A model generated the notes under the pieces. That model was not told the origin of the DNA. It did no database searches and saw only the letters and a program-made list of their open reading frames with translations. Both the position numbers and the translations under genes were made by a program. This document shows, piece by piece, positions 7,756 through 16,133 of a DNA stretch of 64,000 bases. Each line of letters opens with the position of its first letter. Within the stretch, counting starts at the first letter, position 1. Source of the stretch: Azospirillum lipoferum (GTDB lineage Bacteria; Pseudomonadota; Alphaproteobacteria; Azospirillales; Azospirillaceae); assembly GCF_024170005.1 (NCBI RefSeq), contig NZ_JALJXJ010000012.1, positions 162,506 to 226,505 on the forward strand, read 5' to 3'.

Positions 7756-8802
7756 ATGAAGAAGTTGCTGTCCTCGCTCATCGTCGCCGCGTCGCTGGTC
7801 GCCGGACCGGCGATGGCCGCCGATCCGGTCCCGACACCGGACGCCGTCAAGACGCTGAAGTCCGACGCCACCAAGAAGAAATACACCATCGCCACCGTAG
7901 TGAAGGTCGACGGCATCGCCTGGTTCGACCGCATGCGCGATGGCGTGAAGCAGTTCGCCAGCGACACCGGCCACGACACCTGGATGGTGGGGCCGAGCCA
8001 AGCCGACGCGGCGGCACAGGTCCAACTGGTCGAGAACCTGATCGCCCAGGGCGTCGACGCCATCGCCATCGTCCCGTTCTCGGTCGAGGCGGTGGAGCCG
8101 GTGCTGAAGAAGGCGCGTGACCGCGGCATCGTGGTAATCGCGCATGAGGCGTCGAACATCCAGAACGCCGACTATGTGCTGGAGGCCTTCGACAACTTCG
8201 CCTACGGCGCCAAGCTGATGGAAGTGCTGGGCAAGGCGATGGGCGGCGAGGGCAAGTATGTCTGCACCGTCGGCAGCCTGACCTCCAAGTCGCAGAACGA
8301 ATGGATCGACGGCGCTGTCGCCTATCAGAAGGAACATTTCCCGAAGATGCAGATGGTGACCAACCGTCTGGAGACCTATGACGACGCCAACACCGACTAC
8401 AACAAGCTGAAGGAAGTCCTGACGACGTATCCCGACCTGAAGGGCATCGTCGGCGGCCCGATGCCGACCTCGGCCGGCGCCGGCCGTCTGGTGGCGGAGC
8501 GCGGTCTGAAGAACAAGCTGTTCTTCTCCGGCACCGGTCTGGTGTCGGTCGCCGGCCAGTATCTGACGCAAGGCGACATCCAGTACATCCAGTTCTGGGA
8601 TCCGGCGGTTGCCGGCTATGCCATGAACATGCTGGCGGTGATGGCGCTGGACGGCAAGAAGGACCAGATCAAGGCCGGTCTGAACCTCGGCCTGCCAGGC
8701 TACACCAACCTGACCACGCCGCAGGGGGCCAAGGCCAACCTGCTGTACGGCCAGGGCTGGGTTGGCGTGACCAAGGAGAACATGGGCTCCTACGACTTCT
8801 GA
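7756..8802 (+). CDS. Sugar ABC transporter substrate-binding protein (ribose/AI-2 type)
   Basis: This 348-residue periplasmic protein has a signal peptide (MKKLLSSLIVAASLVAGPAMA, cleavage before ADPVP) and the two-lobed Peripla_BP_4 fold, with segments such as LVENLIAQGVDAIAIVPFS and GIVVIAHEASN typical of rhamnose/AI-2/ribose-type binding proteins. It presents a sugar to the two RbsC-type permeases encoded downstream. The ATG at 7756 is chosen because it starts the signal peptide. The substrate cannot be read from the sequence; deoxyribose or a related pentose is suggested by deoC, the mutarotase-like gene and the kinases. Confidence 0.9.
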   Translation: MKKLLSSLIVAASLVAGPAMAADPVPTPDAVKTLKSDATKKKYTIATVVKVDGIAWFDRMRDGVKQFASDTGHDTWMVGPSQADAAAQVQLVENLIAQGVDAIAIVPFSVEAVEPVLKKARDRGIVVIAHEASNIQNADYVLEAFDNFAYGAKLMEVLGKAMGGEGKYVCTVGSLTSKSQNEWIDGAVAYQKEHFPKMQMVTNRLETYDDANTDYNKLKEVLTTYPDLKGIVGGPMPTSAGAGRLVAERGLKNKLFFSGTGLVSVAGQYLTQGDIQYIQFWDPAVAGYAMNMLAVMALDGKKDQIKAGLNLGLPGYTNLTTPQGAKANLLYGQGWVGVTKENMGSYDF

Positions 8803-8814
8803 TGATCTGAAGAC

Positions 8815-8849
8815 GGGCGCCGGCAGCCGGAAGCGGCTTGCCGGCGCCC
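8815..8849 (+). other. Intercistronic stem-loop after the binding-protein gene
   Basis: Arms GGGCGCCGGCA and TGCCGGCGCCC pair perfectly over 11 bases and enclose a second stem GCCG-GAAG-CGGC, giving a very stable hairpin just after the binding-protein stop and before the ATPase gene. There is no proper T-run. Such structures commonly protect the upstream message so that more binding protein than ATPase is made; that role is inferred here. Confidence 0.7.
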
Positions 8850-8889
8850 CCTTGTCTTCATCCTTTCCTCGAACCGCCGGGCGGAAGAT

Positions 8890-10392
8890 ATGTCGGACGG
8901 TTTCATCGAACTCCGGAACATCCGGAAGGTGTTTGCCGGCGTCGTCGCGCTGGACGCCATGTCGCTGGTCATCAAACCCGGCGAGATCCATTGCCTGGCC
9001 GGAGAGAACGGCTCGGGCAAATCCACCGTCATCAAGATCATGTCCGGCGTCTATCAGCCGGACGGCGGCGAGATCCTGATCGATGGCAGGACGATGCCCG
9101 GCATGTCGCCGATCGAGGCCATTGCCCACGGCGTCCAGGTCATCTACCAGGACTTCTCGCTGTTCGGGAACCTGACCGTCGCCGAGAATCTGGCGATGAA
9201 CGTCCATCTTGGCGAAAAGCGGCGCCTGATGAACTGGCGGCGCACCCGCGCCATCGCCCGCGAGGCGGTGGACCGGCTGGGCGTGGAACTTGACCTGGAT
9301 GCCGAGGTCGCCTCGCTGCCGACCGCCGGCAAGCAGCTGGTCGCCATCGCCCGCGCGCTGATGTCCGACGCCCGCCTGATCATCATGGACGAGCCGACCA
9401 CGGCCTTGACCCGCAAGGAGGTCGAGACGCTGTTCCGCATCGTCCGCGACATCCAGGCGCGCGGCATCGCCATCCTGTTCGTCAGCCACAAGATGCGCGA
9501 GATGCTGGAAATCAGCGAGCGCATCACCGTGATCCGCAACGGCCGCAAGGTGGCGGAGGGGCCGACCGGCGGCTTCGACGAAGCGCTGATCACCCGCCAC
9601 ATGACCGGCAGCGACATCCTCAACGAACCCTATGTCTGGACCCCGCCGCCCGGCCCGCCGCCGGTGCCCCGGCTGGAGATCCGCAGCCTGACCGTGCCCG
9701 GAAAGTGCGAGGATCTGAGCCTTGCCATCCGCCCCGGCGAGATCGTCGGGCTGTCGGGCCTGCTGGGTTCCGGCCGCACCGATCTGGCGCTGGCGCTCTT
9801 CGGCATGGTGCCGCGCTATCAGGGCGAGATCCTGATCGATGGCGCGCCGGTGCGGCTGCGCACGACCCAGGAGGCCATTGACGCCGGCATCGCCTATGTA
9901 CCGGAGGACCGGCTGAGCGAAGGGCTGTTCCTGCCGCAGAGCATCAAACGCAACATGCTTGCCACCTCCTATGAACGGCTGGCGCGCAGGCTGGTGATCG
10001 ACCGCGGGCAGGCCGAGGAGATGACGCAGGGCATGGTCCGCGCCATGCAGATCGCCACACCGACCGCCGAGAAGCCGGTGATGCAGCTCTCGGGCGGCAA
10101 CCAGCAGCGCGTGGTACTGGCCCGCTGGCTGCTGACCGACGCCCGCGTGCTGATCCTGAACGGCCCGACCGTCGGCGTCGACGTCGGGTCGAAGGCGGAA
10201 ATCCATGCCAAGATCCGGGAGCTGGCGCAGCATCACGGCCTCGCCGTCCTGATGATCTCCGACGACGTGCTGGAGCTGGTGCAGAACTGCAACCGCATCG
10301 TGCTGATGCATCGCGGGCGCTTCATCGAGGATCTGCCCGCCGCCGACGTCACCGAAGAGACGGTCAGCGACCGGCTCAAGACCTTTACCTGA
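8890..10392 (+). CDS. Sugar ABC transporter ATP-binding protein (two ATPase domains, RbsA type)
   Basis: The 500-residue protein has two ATPase domains and energises uptake through the following permeases. Domain 1 (about 1-240) has Walker A GENGSGKST and Walker B LIIMDEPT but a degenerate signature (LPTAGKQLVAIARAL). Domain 2 (about 255-500) has the intact signature LSGGNQQRVVLARW, but its P-loop is GLLGSGRTD (no lysine) and its Walker B reads LILNGPTVGVDVG, with Asn-Gly instead of Asp-Glu. Only the composite site formed by domain 1 Walker motifs and the domain 2 signature should hydrolyse ATP. The permease gene starts 11 bases after the stop. Confidence 0.93.
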   Translation: MSDGFIELRNIRKVFAGVVALDAMSLVIKPGEIHCLAGENGSGKSTVIKIMSGVYQPDGGEILIDGRTMPGMSPIEAIAHGVQVIYQDFSLFGNLTVAENLAMNVHLGEKRRLMNWRRTRAIAREAVDRLGVELDLDAEVASLPTAGKQLVAIARALMSDARLIIMDEPTTALTRKEVETLFRIVRDIQARGIAILFVSHKMREMLEISERITVIRNGRKVAEGPTGGFDEALITRHMTGSDILNEPYVWTPPPGPPPVPRLEIRSLTVPGKCEDLSLAIRPGEIVGLSGLLGSGRTDLALALFGMVPRYQGEILIDGAPVRLRTTQEAIDAGIAYVPEDRLSEGLFLPQSIKRNMLATSYERLARRLVIDRGQAEEMTQGMVRAMQIATPTAEKPVMQLSGGNQQRVVLARWLLTDARVLILNGPTVGVDVGSKAEIHAKIRELAQHHGLAVLMISDDVLELVQNCNRIVLMHRGRFIEDLPAADVTEETVSDRLKTFT

Positions 10393-10403
10393 GGGAGGAA
10401 CCG

Positions 10404-11381
10404 ATGGCCCTGCTCCGCCGGTCGGAAACGGTCATCGCGGGCATCCTTTTGCTCGCCATGGTCCTCATCGGCACGATCAACCCCGCCTTCTGGCAGCTCG
10501 ACAACCTGTTCAGCCTGATGCGCAGCAACGTCATCATCGGCATCATGGCGATGGGCGTGCTGCTGGTGCTGATCTCCGGCGGCATCGACGTGTCGTTCCC
10601 GGCCTTCGCCGTCGCCGCCATGTACCTGACGATCAAGGGCATGCTGGCGCTGGGATACAACGGCGTCGTCCTGCCGCTGCTGGCCGCCACCCTCATGGGG
10701 CTGGCGTTCGGCGCGGTGAACGGCTTCTTCGTCTACAAGTTCCGCATGATCCCGCTGATCGTGACGCTGGGCACCAGCGCCATGGTGCGCGGCTTCCTGC
10801 TGGGCATCGTCGGCACCAGCATGATCAACATCAACAAGATGCCGACCGCCCTGATCGACTTCGCCCGCACCGACGTGGTCAGCGTGACCAAGGCCGACAG
10901 CACCACCTACGGCCTGACGGCGATGGTGCTGATCTATCTGGGGCTGGCGCTCGCCATGCATCTGGTGCTGCGCTACACCATGATCGGCCGCAGCGCCTAC
11001 GCGCTGGGCGGCGATCCGGAGGCGGCGCGCCGTGCCGGCTTCGATTTGCGCAAGACCATCTTCTTCATCTATTGCGTCGCCGGCGCGCTGGCGGGTTTCG
11101 CCGGGCTCCTCCACAGCGGCATGATCTGGCTGGCCAACCCGCGCGACTTCGTCGGGCTGGAGCTGGACGTCATCGCGGCGGTGGTGCTGGGCGGGGCGTC
11201 GATCTTCGGCGGGCGGGGCAGCGTGCTCGGCACCATGCTCGGCGTCTTCATGCTGGTGATGGTCAAGAACAGCCTGATCATCATGCGTGTGGACACCACC
11301 TGGCAGCTCGTCGTCGTGGGTCTGATCGTCATCGCCGCGACCGCCCTGTCGGCGTGGCGCGACCGCCGCCGGGCGGCGTGA
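10404..11381 (+). CDS. Sugar ABC transporter permease (RbsC family), first
   Basis: This 325-residue inner-membrane protein of the BPD_transp_2 family has about eight to ten hydrophobic segments, beginning near residue 10 (TVIAGILLLAMVLIGTI). The family signature is visible as ISGGIDVSFPAF and, near the C-terminus, ELDVIAAVVLGGASIFGGRGS. It forms the channel with the second permease. GAGGAACCG lies before the ATG. The two permeases are different proteins, so the channel is probably a heterodimer, as in LsrCD. Confidence 0.92.
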   Translation: MALLRRSETVIAGILLLAMVLIGTINPAFWQLDNLFSLMRSNVIIGIMAMGVLLVLISGGIDVSFPAFAVAAMYLTIKGMLALGYNGVVLPLLAATLMGLAFGAVNGFFVYKFRMIPLIVTLGTSAMVRGFLLGIVGTSMININKMPTALIDFARTDVVSVTKADSTTYGLTAMVLIYLGLALAMHLVLRYTMIGRSAYALGGDPEAARRAGFDLRKTIFFIYCVAGALAGFAGLLHSGMIWLANPRDFVGLELDVIAAVVLGGASIFGGRGSVLGTMLGVFMLVMVKNSLIIMRVDTTWQLVVVGLIVIAATALSAWRDRRRAA

Positions 11382-11393
11382 GGAGGCGGGAGC

Positions 11394-12386
11394 ATGAAGG
11401 CACAAATGAACATCCGCAGCCTGGTCAACCGCGACAACAACATCGTCCAGCTTCTGGTGATGACGGTGCTGATCTTCGCCGTGATGACGGCGCTCAGCCC
11501 GGACAAGTTCCTGCGCTACTATAATTTCGAATCGATCACCTATATCTTCCCCGAGCTGGGGCTGCTCTCCATCGCGATGATGATCGCCATGCTGACCGGC
11601 GGCATCGACCTGTCGGTGGTGGGGGTCGCCAATTTGTCGGGCATCCTGGCCGGCGTGCTGTTCCACAAGATGGCGGGGGCCGCCGGCATCGCCGATACCG
11701 GTATCCTGACCGTCCTGCTGGGCGGGGTCATCGCACTCGGCACCGGGCTGGTGGCGGGGACGGTGAACGGGTTGCTGATCACCCGGCTGGGCATCACGCC
11801 AATCCTGGCGACACTGGGCACCGGACAGGTCTTCACCGGGCTCGCCATCGTGCTGACCGGCGGCCCGGCCATCGTCGGCTTTCCCACCGCCTGGGCCTTT
11901 CTCGGCAACGGCAAGATCCTGGGGCTGGCGACGCCCTTCGTGCTGTTCGCAGCCATCGCCGCTCTGATCGCCTTCGTGCTGAGCCGCACCGCGCTCGGCA
12001 TCAACCTGATGCTGATCGGCACCAACCCGAAGGCGGCGCTGTTCGCCGGGCTGAAGCGGGAGCGGATGGTGCTGTACAGCTACATGCTGACCGGCGTTCT
12101 GGCCTCGGTCGCCGGGATCATCCTGTCGGGGCGGACCAACGCGGCGAAGTCGGATTACGGCACCTCTTACCTGTTGCAGGCGGTGCTGATCGCCGTGCTG
12201 GGCGGCACCAACCCGGCGGGAGGACGCGGTACGGTGCTGGGCATCACCATCGCGGTGGCAGCGCTGATGCTGCTGTCGAGCGGCTTCCAGATCCTGCGCT
12301 TCTCCAACCACCTGATCGACTTCATCTGGGGGGCGTTCCTTCTGCTGGTCATCGCCATCAACGCCTACAAGAACCGCACCCGCTAG
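11394..12386 (+). CDS. Sugar ABC transporter permease (RbsC family), second
   Basis: This is the second inner-membrane subunit, 330 residues, with the family motifs LTGGIDLSVVGVANLSG and, near the end, LLQAVLIAVLGGTNPAGGRGT. It starts 12 bases after the first permease gene with a GGAGGCGGGAGC ribosome site, so the two are co-translated. With the preceding ATPase and binding protein it completes a CUT2-type importer. Substrate specificity is inferred only from the neighbouring catabolic genes. Confidence 0.92.
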   Translation: MKAQMNIRSLVNRDNNIVQLLVMTVLIFAVMTALSPDKFLRYYNFESITYIFPELGLLSIAMMIAMLTGGIDLSVVGVANLSGILAGVLFHKMAGAAGIADTGILTVLLGGVIALGTGLVAGTVNGLLITRLGITPILATLGTGQVFTGLAIVLTGGPAIVGFPTAWAFLGNGKILGLATPFVLFAAIAALIAFVLSRTALGINLMLIGTNPKAALFAGLKRERMVLYSYMLTGVLASVAGIILSGRTNAAKSDYGTSYLLQAVLIAVLGGTNPAGGRGTVLGITIAVAALMLLSSGFQILRFSNHLIDFIWGAFLLLVIAINAYKNRTR

Positions 12387-12424
12387 TCGGCTTTCAGGCC
12401 GGCTTCCCATAGGGAGGAAATCCC

Positions 12425-13510
12425 ATGAGCGTCCGAACCGCAATCCATTTCCGCAAAAACTTCTTCGGCGAGGCGGAGCGCCCGATTGCCGAGGCGCATG
12501 ACATGACCGCCAGCCTGTTCCGCTATGACAGCGGAATCGAAGCGGTGCGGCTGTCCAACCGGCGCGGCCATCTGGTGGTGCTGCCCTATTATGGCCAGAT
12601 GGTGTGGGACGCCGTGTTCGACGGGGTCGACCTGACCATGGCGAACATGTTCGATATGCCGCGTCCGGCGACCGAGATCGTCGGCACCTATGGCTGTTTC
12701 GCCTTCCATTCCGGGCTGCTGCGCAACGGCTGCCCCGGCCCGCAAGATAGCCATCTTCTGCACGGCGAGATGCCCTGTGCGCCGATGGACGCCGCCGGGC
12801 TGGAAGTAGGGGAGGACGACGAAGGCCCCTATATGGCGGTGACCGGCCGGCGCGAATATGTGATGGGCTTCGGCGCCCATTATGTCGCCCGCCCGCGGGT
12901 GGTGCTTCGTCCCGGCTCCGCCCTGTTCGACATCAGGATGGCGGTGGAGAACCTGTCGGGTGCGGCGATGGACCTGATGTACATGTGCCACGTCAATTTC
13001 GCCTTCGCCGAGGGTGCGCGCATCATCCAGCCGGCGCCCTTCACGCCGGAGGCGACGGCGGTACGTACGGTGGTGCCGGCCCATGTGCCGCGCAGCCCGG
13101 CCTATGACGCGCTGCTGGCCGACCTCGCCCGCGATCCGGCGGTGATGGAGGTGCTGGACGAACCTGGGCGCTATGACCCGGAACAGGTCTTCTACATCCG
13201 CGGCCTGCGCACCGACGAGGAGGGCGGCACCGCGGTGATGATGCGGCGGCGCCAGGGCGACGCCTTCCACATCGCCTACAGCACGCGCGAGTTCCCCAAG
13301 ACGGTGCGCTGGGTGCTGGTCAACAGCGACCAGAAGGTCTGCGCCTTCGCCCTGCCCTCCACCTGCGAGCCGGAGGGCTACAATGCGGAGAGCGCCAAGG
13401 GCAATGTCCAGACGCTGGCGGGCGGCGAGATCCGGCGCTTCTCGGTGCGGCTGGGCTACCTGACCGCCGACGAGGCCGAAGCCGAGGAATGCGCCATCCG
13501 GGCGTTGTGA
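12425..13510 (+). CDS. DUF4432 aldose-1-epimerase-like protein (possible deoxyribose mutarotase)
   Basis: The 361-residue protein resembles the DUF4432 branch of the galactose-mutarotase fold, with conserved-looking stretches such as GCFAFHSGLLRNGCPG, LHGEMPCAPMD and DLMYMCHVNFAFAEG (candidate active-site His and Glu). Proteins of this type occur beside deoxyribokinase in enterobacterial deoxyribose operons, where a mutarotase role has been proposed. Here it follows the importer and precedes a PfkB kinase, so catalysing anomer conversion of the imported sugar is a reasonable inference. A GGGAGG ribosome site lies before the ATG. The substrate is not proven. Confidence 0.78.
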   Translation: MSVRTAIHFRKNFFGEAERPIAEAHDMTASLFRYDSGIEAVRLSNRRGHLVVLPYYGQMVWDAVFDGVDLTMANMFDMPRPATEIVGTYGCFAFHSGLLRNGCPGPQDSHLLHGEMPCAPMDAAGLEVGEDDEGPYMAVTGRREYVMGFGAHYVARPRVVLRPGSALFDIRMAVENLSGAAMDLMYMCHVNFAFAEGARIIQPAPFTPEATAVRTVVPAHVPRSPAYDALLADLARDPAVMEVLDEPGRYDPEQVFYIRGLRTDEEGGTAVMMRRRQGDAFHIAYSTREFPKTVRWVLVNSDQKVCAFALPSTCEPEGYNAESAKGNVQTLAGGEIRRFSVRLGYLTADEAEAEECAIRAL

Positions 13511-13540
13511 TTTGGGGCGCTGTGAGAGGAGTAGCAGAAG

Positions 13541-14464
13541 ATGGGCAAGATCGCCGTGGTCGGCAGCAACATGGTCGACCTGATCACCTACACCGCCCGC
13601 ATGCCCGGTCCCGGCGAGACCATCGAGGCGCCGCGCTTCGAGATGGGCTGCGGCGGCAAGGGCGCCAACCAGGCCATCGCCGCCGCCCGGCTGGGCGCCG
13701 CGGTGATGATGGTCACCAAGGTCGGCGACGACGTCTTCGCCGACAACACCATCCGCAACTTCGAGGAGTCCGGCATCGACACCCGCCATGTTGAACGGGT
13801 GCCCGGCACCTCCAGCGGCGTGGCGCCCATCTTCGTCGAGCCGTCGGGCGAGAACAGCATCCTGATCATCAAGGGCGCCAACGCCCTGCTGTCGCCGGCC
13901 GACATCGATCGCGCCGCCGAGGATCTGAAGGGCTGCGACCTGATCGTCATGCAGCTGGAAGTCCCGCTGGAGACAGTCTATCACACCATCGATTTCGGGG
14001 CGCGGCACGGCATCGAGACGCTGTTGAACCCCGCTCCGGCGCCTACCGATCTGGACCCCAAGCGGATCGAGCAGGTCACCTTCCTAGTGCCGAACCAGAC
14101 CGAGCTGGCGACCATTTCCGGTCTGCCGGTGAATTCGGAGGTGGAGGCCGAGACGGCGGCGCGCTCGCTGATCGCGCGCGGCATCCGCACGGTGATCGTC
14201 ACGCTGGGCGCCCGTGGCGCGCTTCTGGTGACCAAGGGCGAGGAAACCCGGCGGATCGAGCCGGTGCGGGTCACGCCGGTCGACACCACCGGGGCCGGCG
14301 ACGCCTTCATCGGCAGCTTCGCGCGCTATTACGTCGAGGACCGCGACCTGGACGCCGCGCTGCACATGGCGGTGCGCTATGCCGCCGACAGCATCACCCG
14401 GCCGGGCACCCAGAAATCCTATGCCGGCCGCGAGGCGTTCGAGGCCTTCTGCGCCAGCCTGTAA
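13541..14464 (+). CDS. PfkB-family sugar kinase (ribokinase/deoxyribokinase type)
   Basis: The 307-residue cytosolic kinase has the PfkB N-terminal signature region (GCGGKGANQAIAAARLGA, about residues 35-52) and the C-terminal catalytic motif DTTGAGDAFIGSFARYY with the catalytic aspartate (about residues 248-264). It matches ribokinase in length and layout. Given deoC and the mutarotase-like neighbour, phosphorylation of 2-deoxyribose at O5 is the likely role, but ribose cannot be excluded from sequence alone. It lies 30 bases after the DUF4432 gene and 21 before the FGGY kinase. Confidence 0.9.
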   Translation: MGKIAVVGSNMVDLITYTARMPGPGETIEAPRFEMGCGGKGANQAIAAARLGAAVMMVTKVGDDVFADNTIRNFEESGIDTRHVERVPGTSSGVAPIFVEPSGENSILIIKGANALLSPADIDRAAEDLKGCDLIVMQLEVPLETVYHTIDFGARHGIETLLNPAPAPTDLDPKRIEQVTFLVPNQTELATISGLPVNSEVEAETAARSLIARGIRTVIVTLGARGALLVTKGEETRRIEPVRVTPVDTTGAGDAFIGSFARYYVEDRDLDAALHMAVRYAADSITRPGTQKSYAGREAFEAFCASL

Positions 14465-14485
14465 GCATCGGAAAAAGGACATGCC

Positions 14486-16126
14486 ATGACACGCGCCGTG
14501 ATCGGAGTCGATGTGGGCACCGGCAGCGCCCGCGCCGGAATCTTCGACCTTGAGGGGCGCCGGCTGGCCGCTGCCTCCCGCCCGATCCGGATATGGAAGC
14601 CCGATCCGGAGTGGGCGGAGCAGTCCTCCGACGACATCTGGGCCGCGGTCTGCGCCGCGGTGCAGGAGGCGCTGGCGGCCTGCGGCGAGAAGCCGGAGGT
14701 GGTCGGCATCGGCTTCGACGCCACCTGTTCGCTGGTGGTGCTCGACGCAGCCGGGCGGCCGGTGACGGTCGATCCGGAGGGCGACGACGCCCGCAACGTC
14801 ATCGTCTGGATGGACCATCGCGCCATCGAGCAGACCGACCGCATCAATGCCGGCGATTATCAGGTGCTGCGCTATGTCGGCGGGCGGCTGTCGCCGGAGA
14901 TGCAGACGCCCAAGCTGCTGTGGCTGAAGGAGAGAATGCCGCAAAGCTGGAGCCGGGCCGCCCATTTCTTCGATCTGCCGGATTTCCTGACCTGGCGGGC
15001 GACCGGGTCGGCGCGGCGGTCGCTGTGCTCGCTGGTGTGCAAATGGACCTATCTGGGGCATGAGGGGCGGTGGGACGACGGCTATCTCCGCGCCATCGGG
15101 TTGGGGGAGCTGGTCGACGAAGGCTATGCCCGCATCGGCACCGAGGTCGGCGAGGTCGGCAGCGCCGTCGCCGGCGGGCTGAGCGCCGAGGCGGCGCACG
15201 AGCTTGGGCTGACGCCGGGCATCGCGGTCGGCACCTCGATGATCGACGCCCATGCCGGCGGGATCGGGGTGATCGGGGTGCCGCTGGAGGCAACGGGGAC
15301 CGTCGATTTCGACCGGCGGCTGGCGCTGATCGGCGGTACGTCGAGCTGCCATATGGTGATGAGCCCGGCAGCACCGCGCTTCATTCCCGGCGTCTGGGGA
15401 CCTTATCATTCGGCCATGCTGCCGGGCCTGTGGCTGAACGAGGGCGGGCAGTCGGCGACCGGGGCGCTGATCGACCATGTGGTGCAGGGCCATCCCCGCC
15501 ATGCCGATCTTTCCACCGAAGCCACCCGGCGCGGCGCCACGGTCTATCAGCTGCTGAACGAGGAGCTGGCGGCGCTGGCCGGGCGCAGCGGCGGGCCGAT
15601 GGCGCTGCTGACCCGCGACCTGCATGTGCTGCCCGATTTTCACGGCAACCGCTCGCCGCGGGCCGACGCCAGCCTGCGCGGCGCCATCGCCGGGCTTCGC
15701 CTGTCCGACGGGCTGGAGGATCTGGCGCTGCTCTATCTGGCGACGGTGCAGGCGGTGGCCTATGGCACCCGGCACATCGTCGCGGCGATGAACGGGCGGG
15801 GCTATGCCATCGACACCATCCTCGCCTGCGGCGGCGGCACCAAGAACCCGGTGTTCCTGGAGGCGCATGCCGACGCCACCGGCTGCACCCTGGTCCTGCC
15901 GGAGGAGCCGGAGGCCGTGCTGCTGGGCGCCGCCGTGCTGGGGGCGGTGGCGGGCGGCGCCTTCCCCGACATCGCCGCCGGCATGGCCGGGATGAGCCGC
16001 GCCGGCCGCAGCATCCAGCCGGCCGGCGGCCGGTTGCAGGCCTATCACGACGCCAAATACGCCGTGTTCCTGCGGATGCACGAGGACCAGATGGCCTATC
16101 GCGCCCTGATGGAGAGGGCCGGCTAG
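14486..16126 (+). CDS. FGGY-family carbohydrate kinase (D-ribulokinase-like)
   Basis: This 546-residue kinase starts with the FGGY ATPase motif GVDVGTGSARAGIFD. It contains GFDATCSLVVLD, NVIVWMDHRAIEQ, FDLPDFLTWRATGSARRS and LVCKWTYLGHEG, which resemble the D-ribulokinase/YpCarbK subgroup, and the C-terminal motif ILACGGGTKNP. It would make ribulose 5-phosphate from a ketopentose, so the locus may handle more than one pentose. It is the last gene of the string and its stop is seven bases from the stop of the convergent LysR gene. Family placement is firm; the substrate is inferred. Confidence 0.88.
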   Translation: MTRAVIGVDVGTGSARAGIFDLEGRRLAAASRPIRIWKPDPEWAEQSSDDIWAAVCAAVQEALAACGEKPEVVGIGFDATCSLVVLDAAGRPVTVDPEGDDARNVIVWMDHRAIEQTDRINAGDYQVLRYVGGRLSPEMQTPKLLWLKERMPQSWSRAAHFFDLPDFLTWRATGSARRSLCSLVCKWTYLGHEGRWDDGYLRAIGLGELVDEGYARIGTEVGEVGSAVAGGLSAEAAHELGLTPGIAVGTSMIDAHAGGIGVIGVPLEATGTVDFDRRLALIGGTSSCHMVMSPAAPRFIPGVWGPYHSAMLPGLWLNEGGQSATGALIDHVVQGHPRHADLSTEATRRGATVYQLLNEELAALAGRSGGPMALLTRDLHVLPDFHGNRSPRADASLRGAIAGLRLSDGLEDLALLYLATVQAVAYGTRHIVAAMNGRGYAIDTILACGGGTKNPVFLEAHADATGCTLVLPEEPEAVLLGAAVLGAVAGGAFPDIAAGMAGMSRAGRSIQPAGGRLQAYHDAKYAVFLRMHEDQMAYRALMERAG

Positions 16127-16133
16127 AACCGCC

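Noticed and set aside
6736..10311. 1191-codon open frame on the minus strand
   Set aside because: It lies opposite deoC, the binding protein and the ATPase. Its His/Gln/Arg/Asp-rich translation is typical of the antisense strand of GC-rich genes, and it has no domain.
10233..12443. 736-codon minus-strand frame over the permeases
   Set aside because: It is a composition shadow; the plus-strand frames are clear membrane proteins.
7756..16126. AI-2 (Lsr) quorum-signal uptake system
   Set aside because: The importer and FGGY kinase resemble Lsr parts, but there are no LsrG/LsrR partners, deoC has complete aldolase motifs, and a PfkB kinase and DUF4432 protein fit sugar catabolism better.
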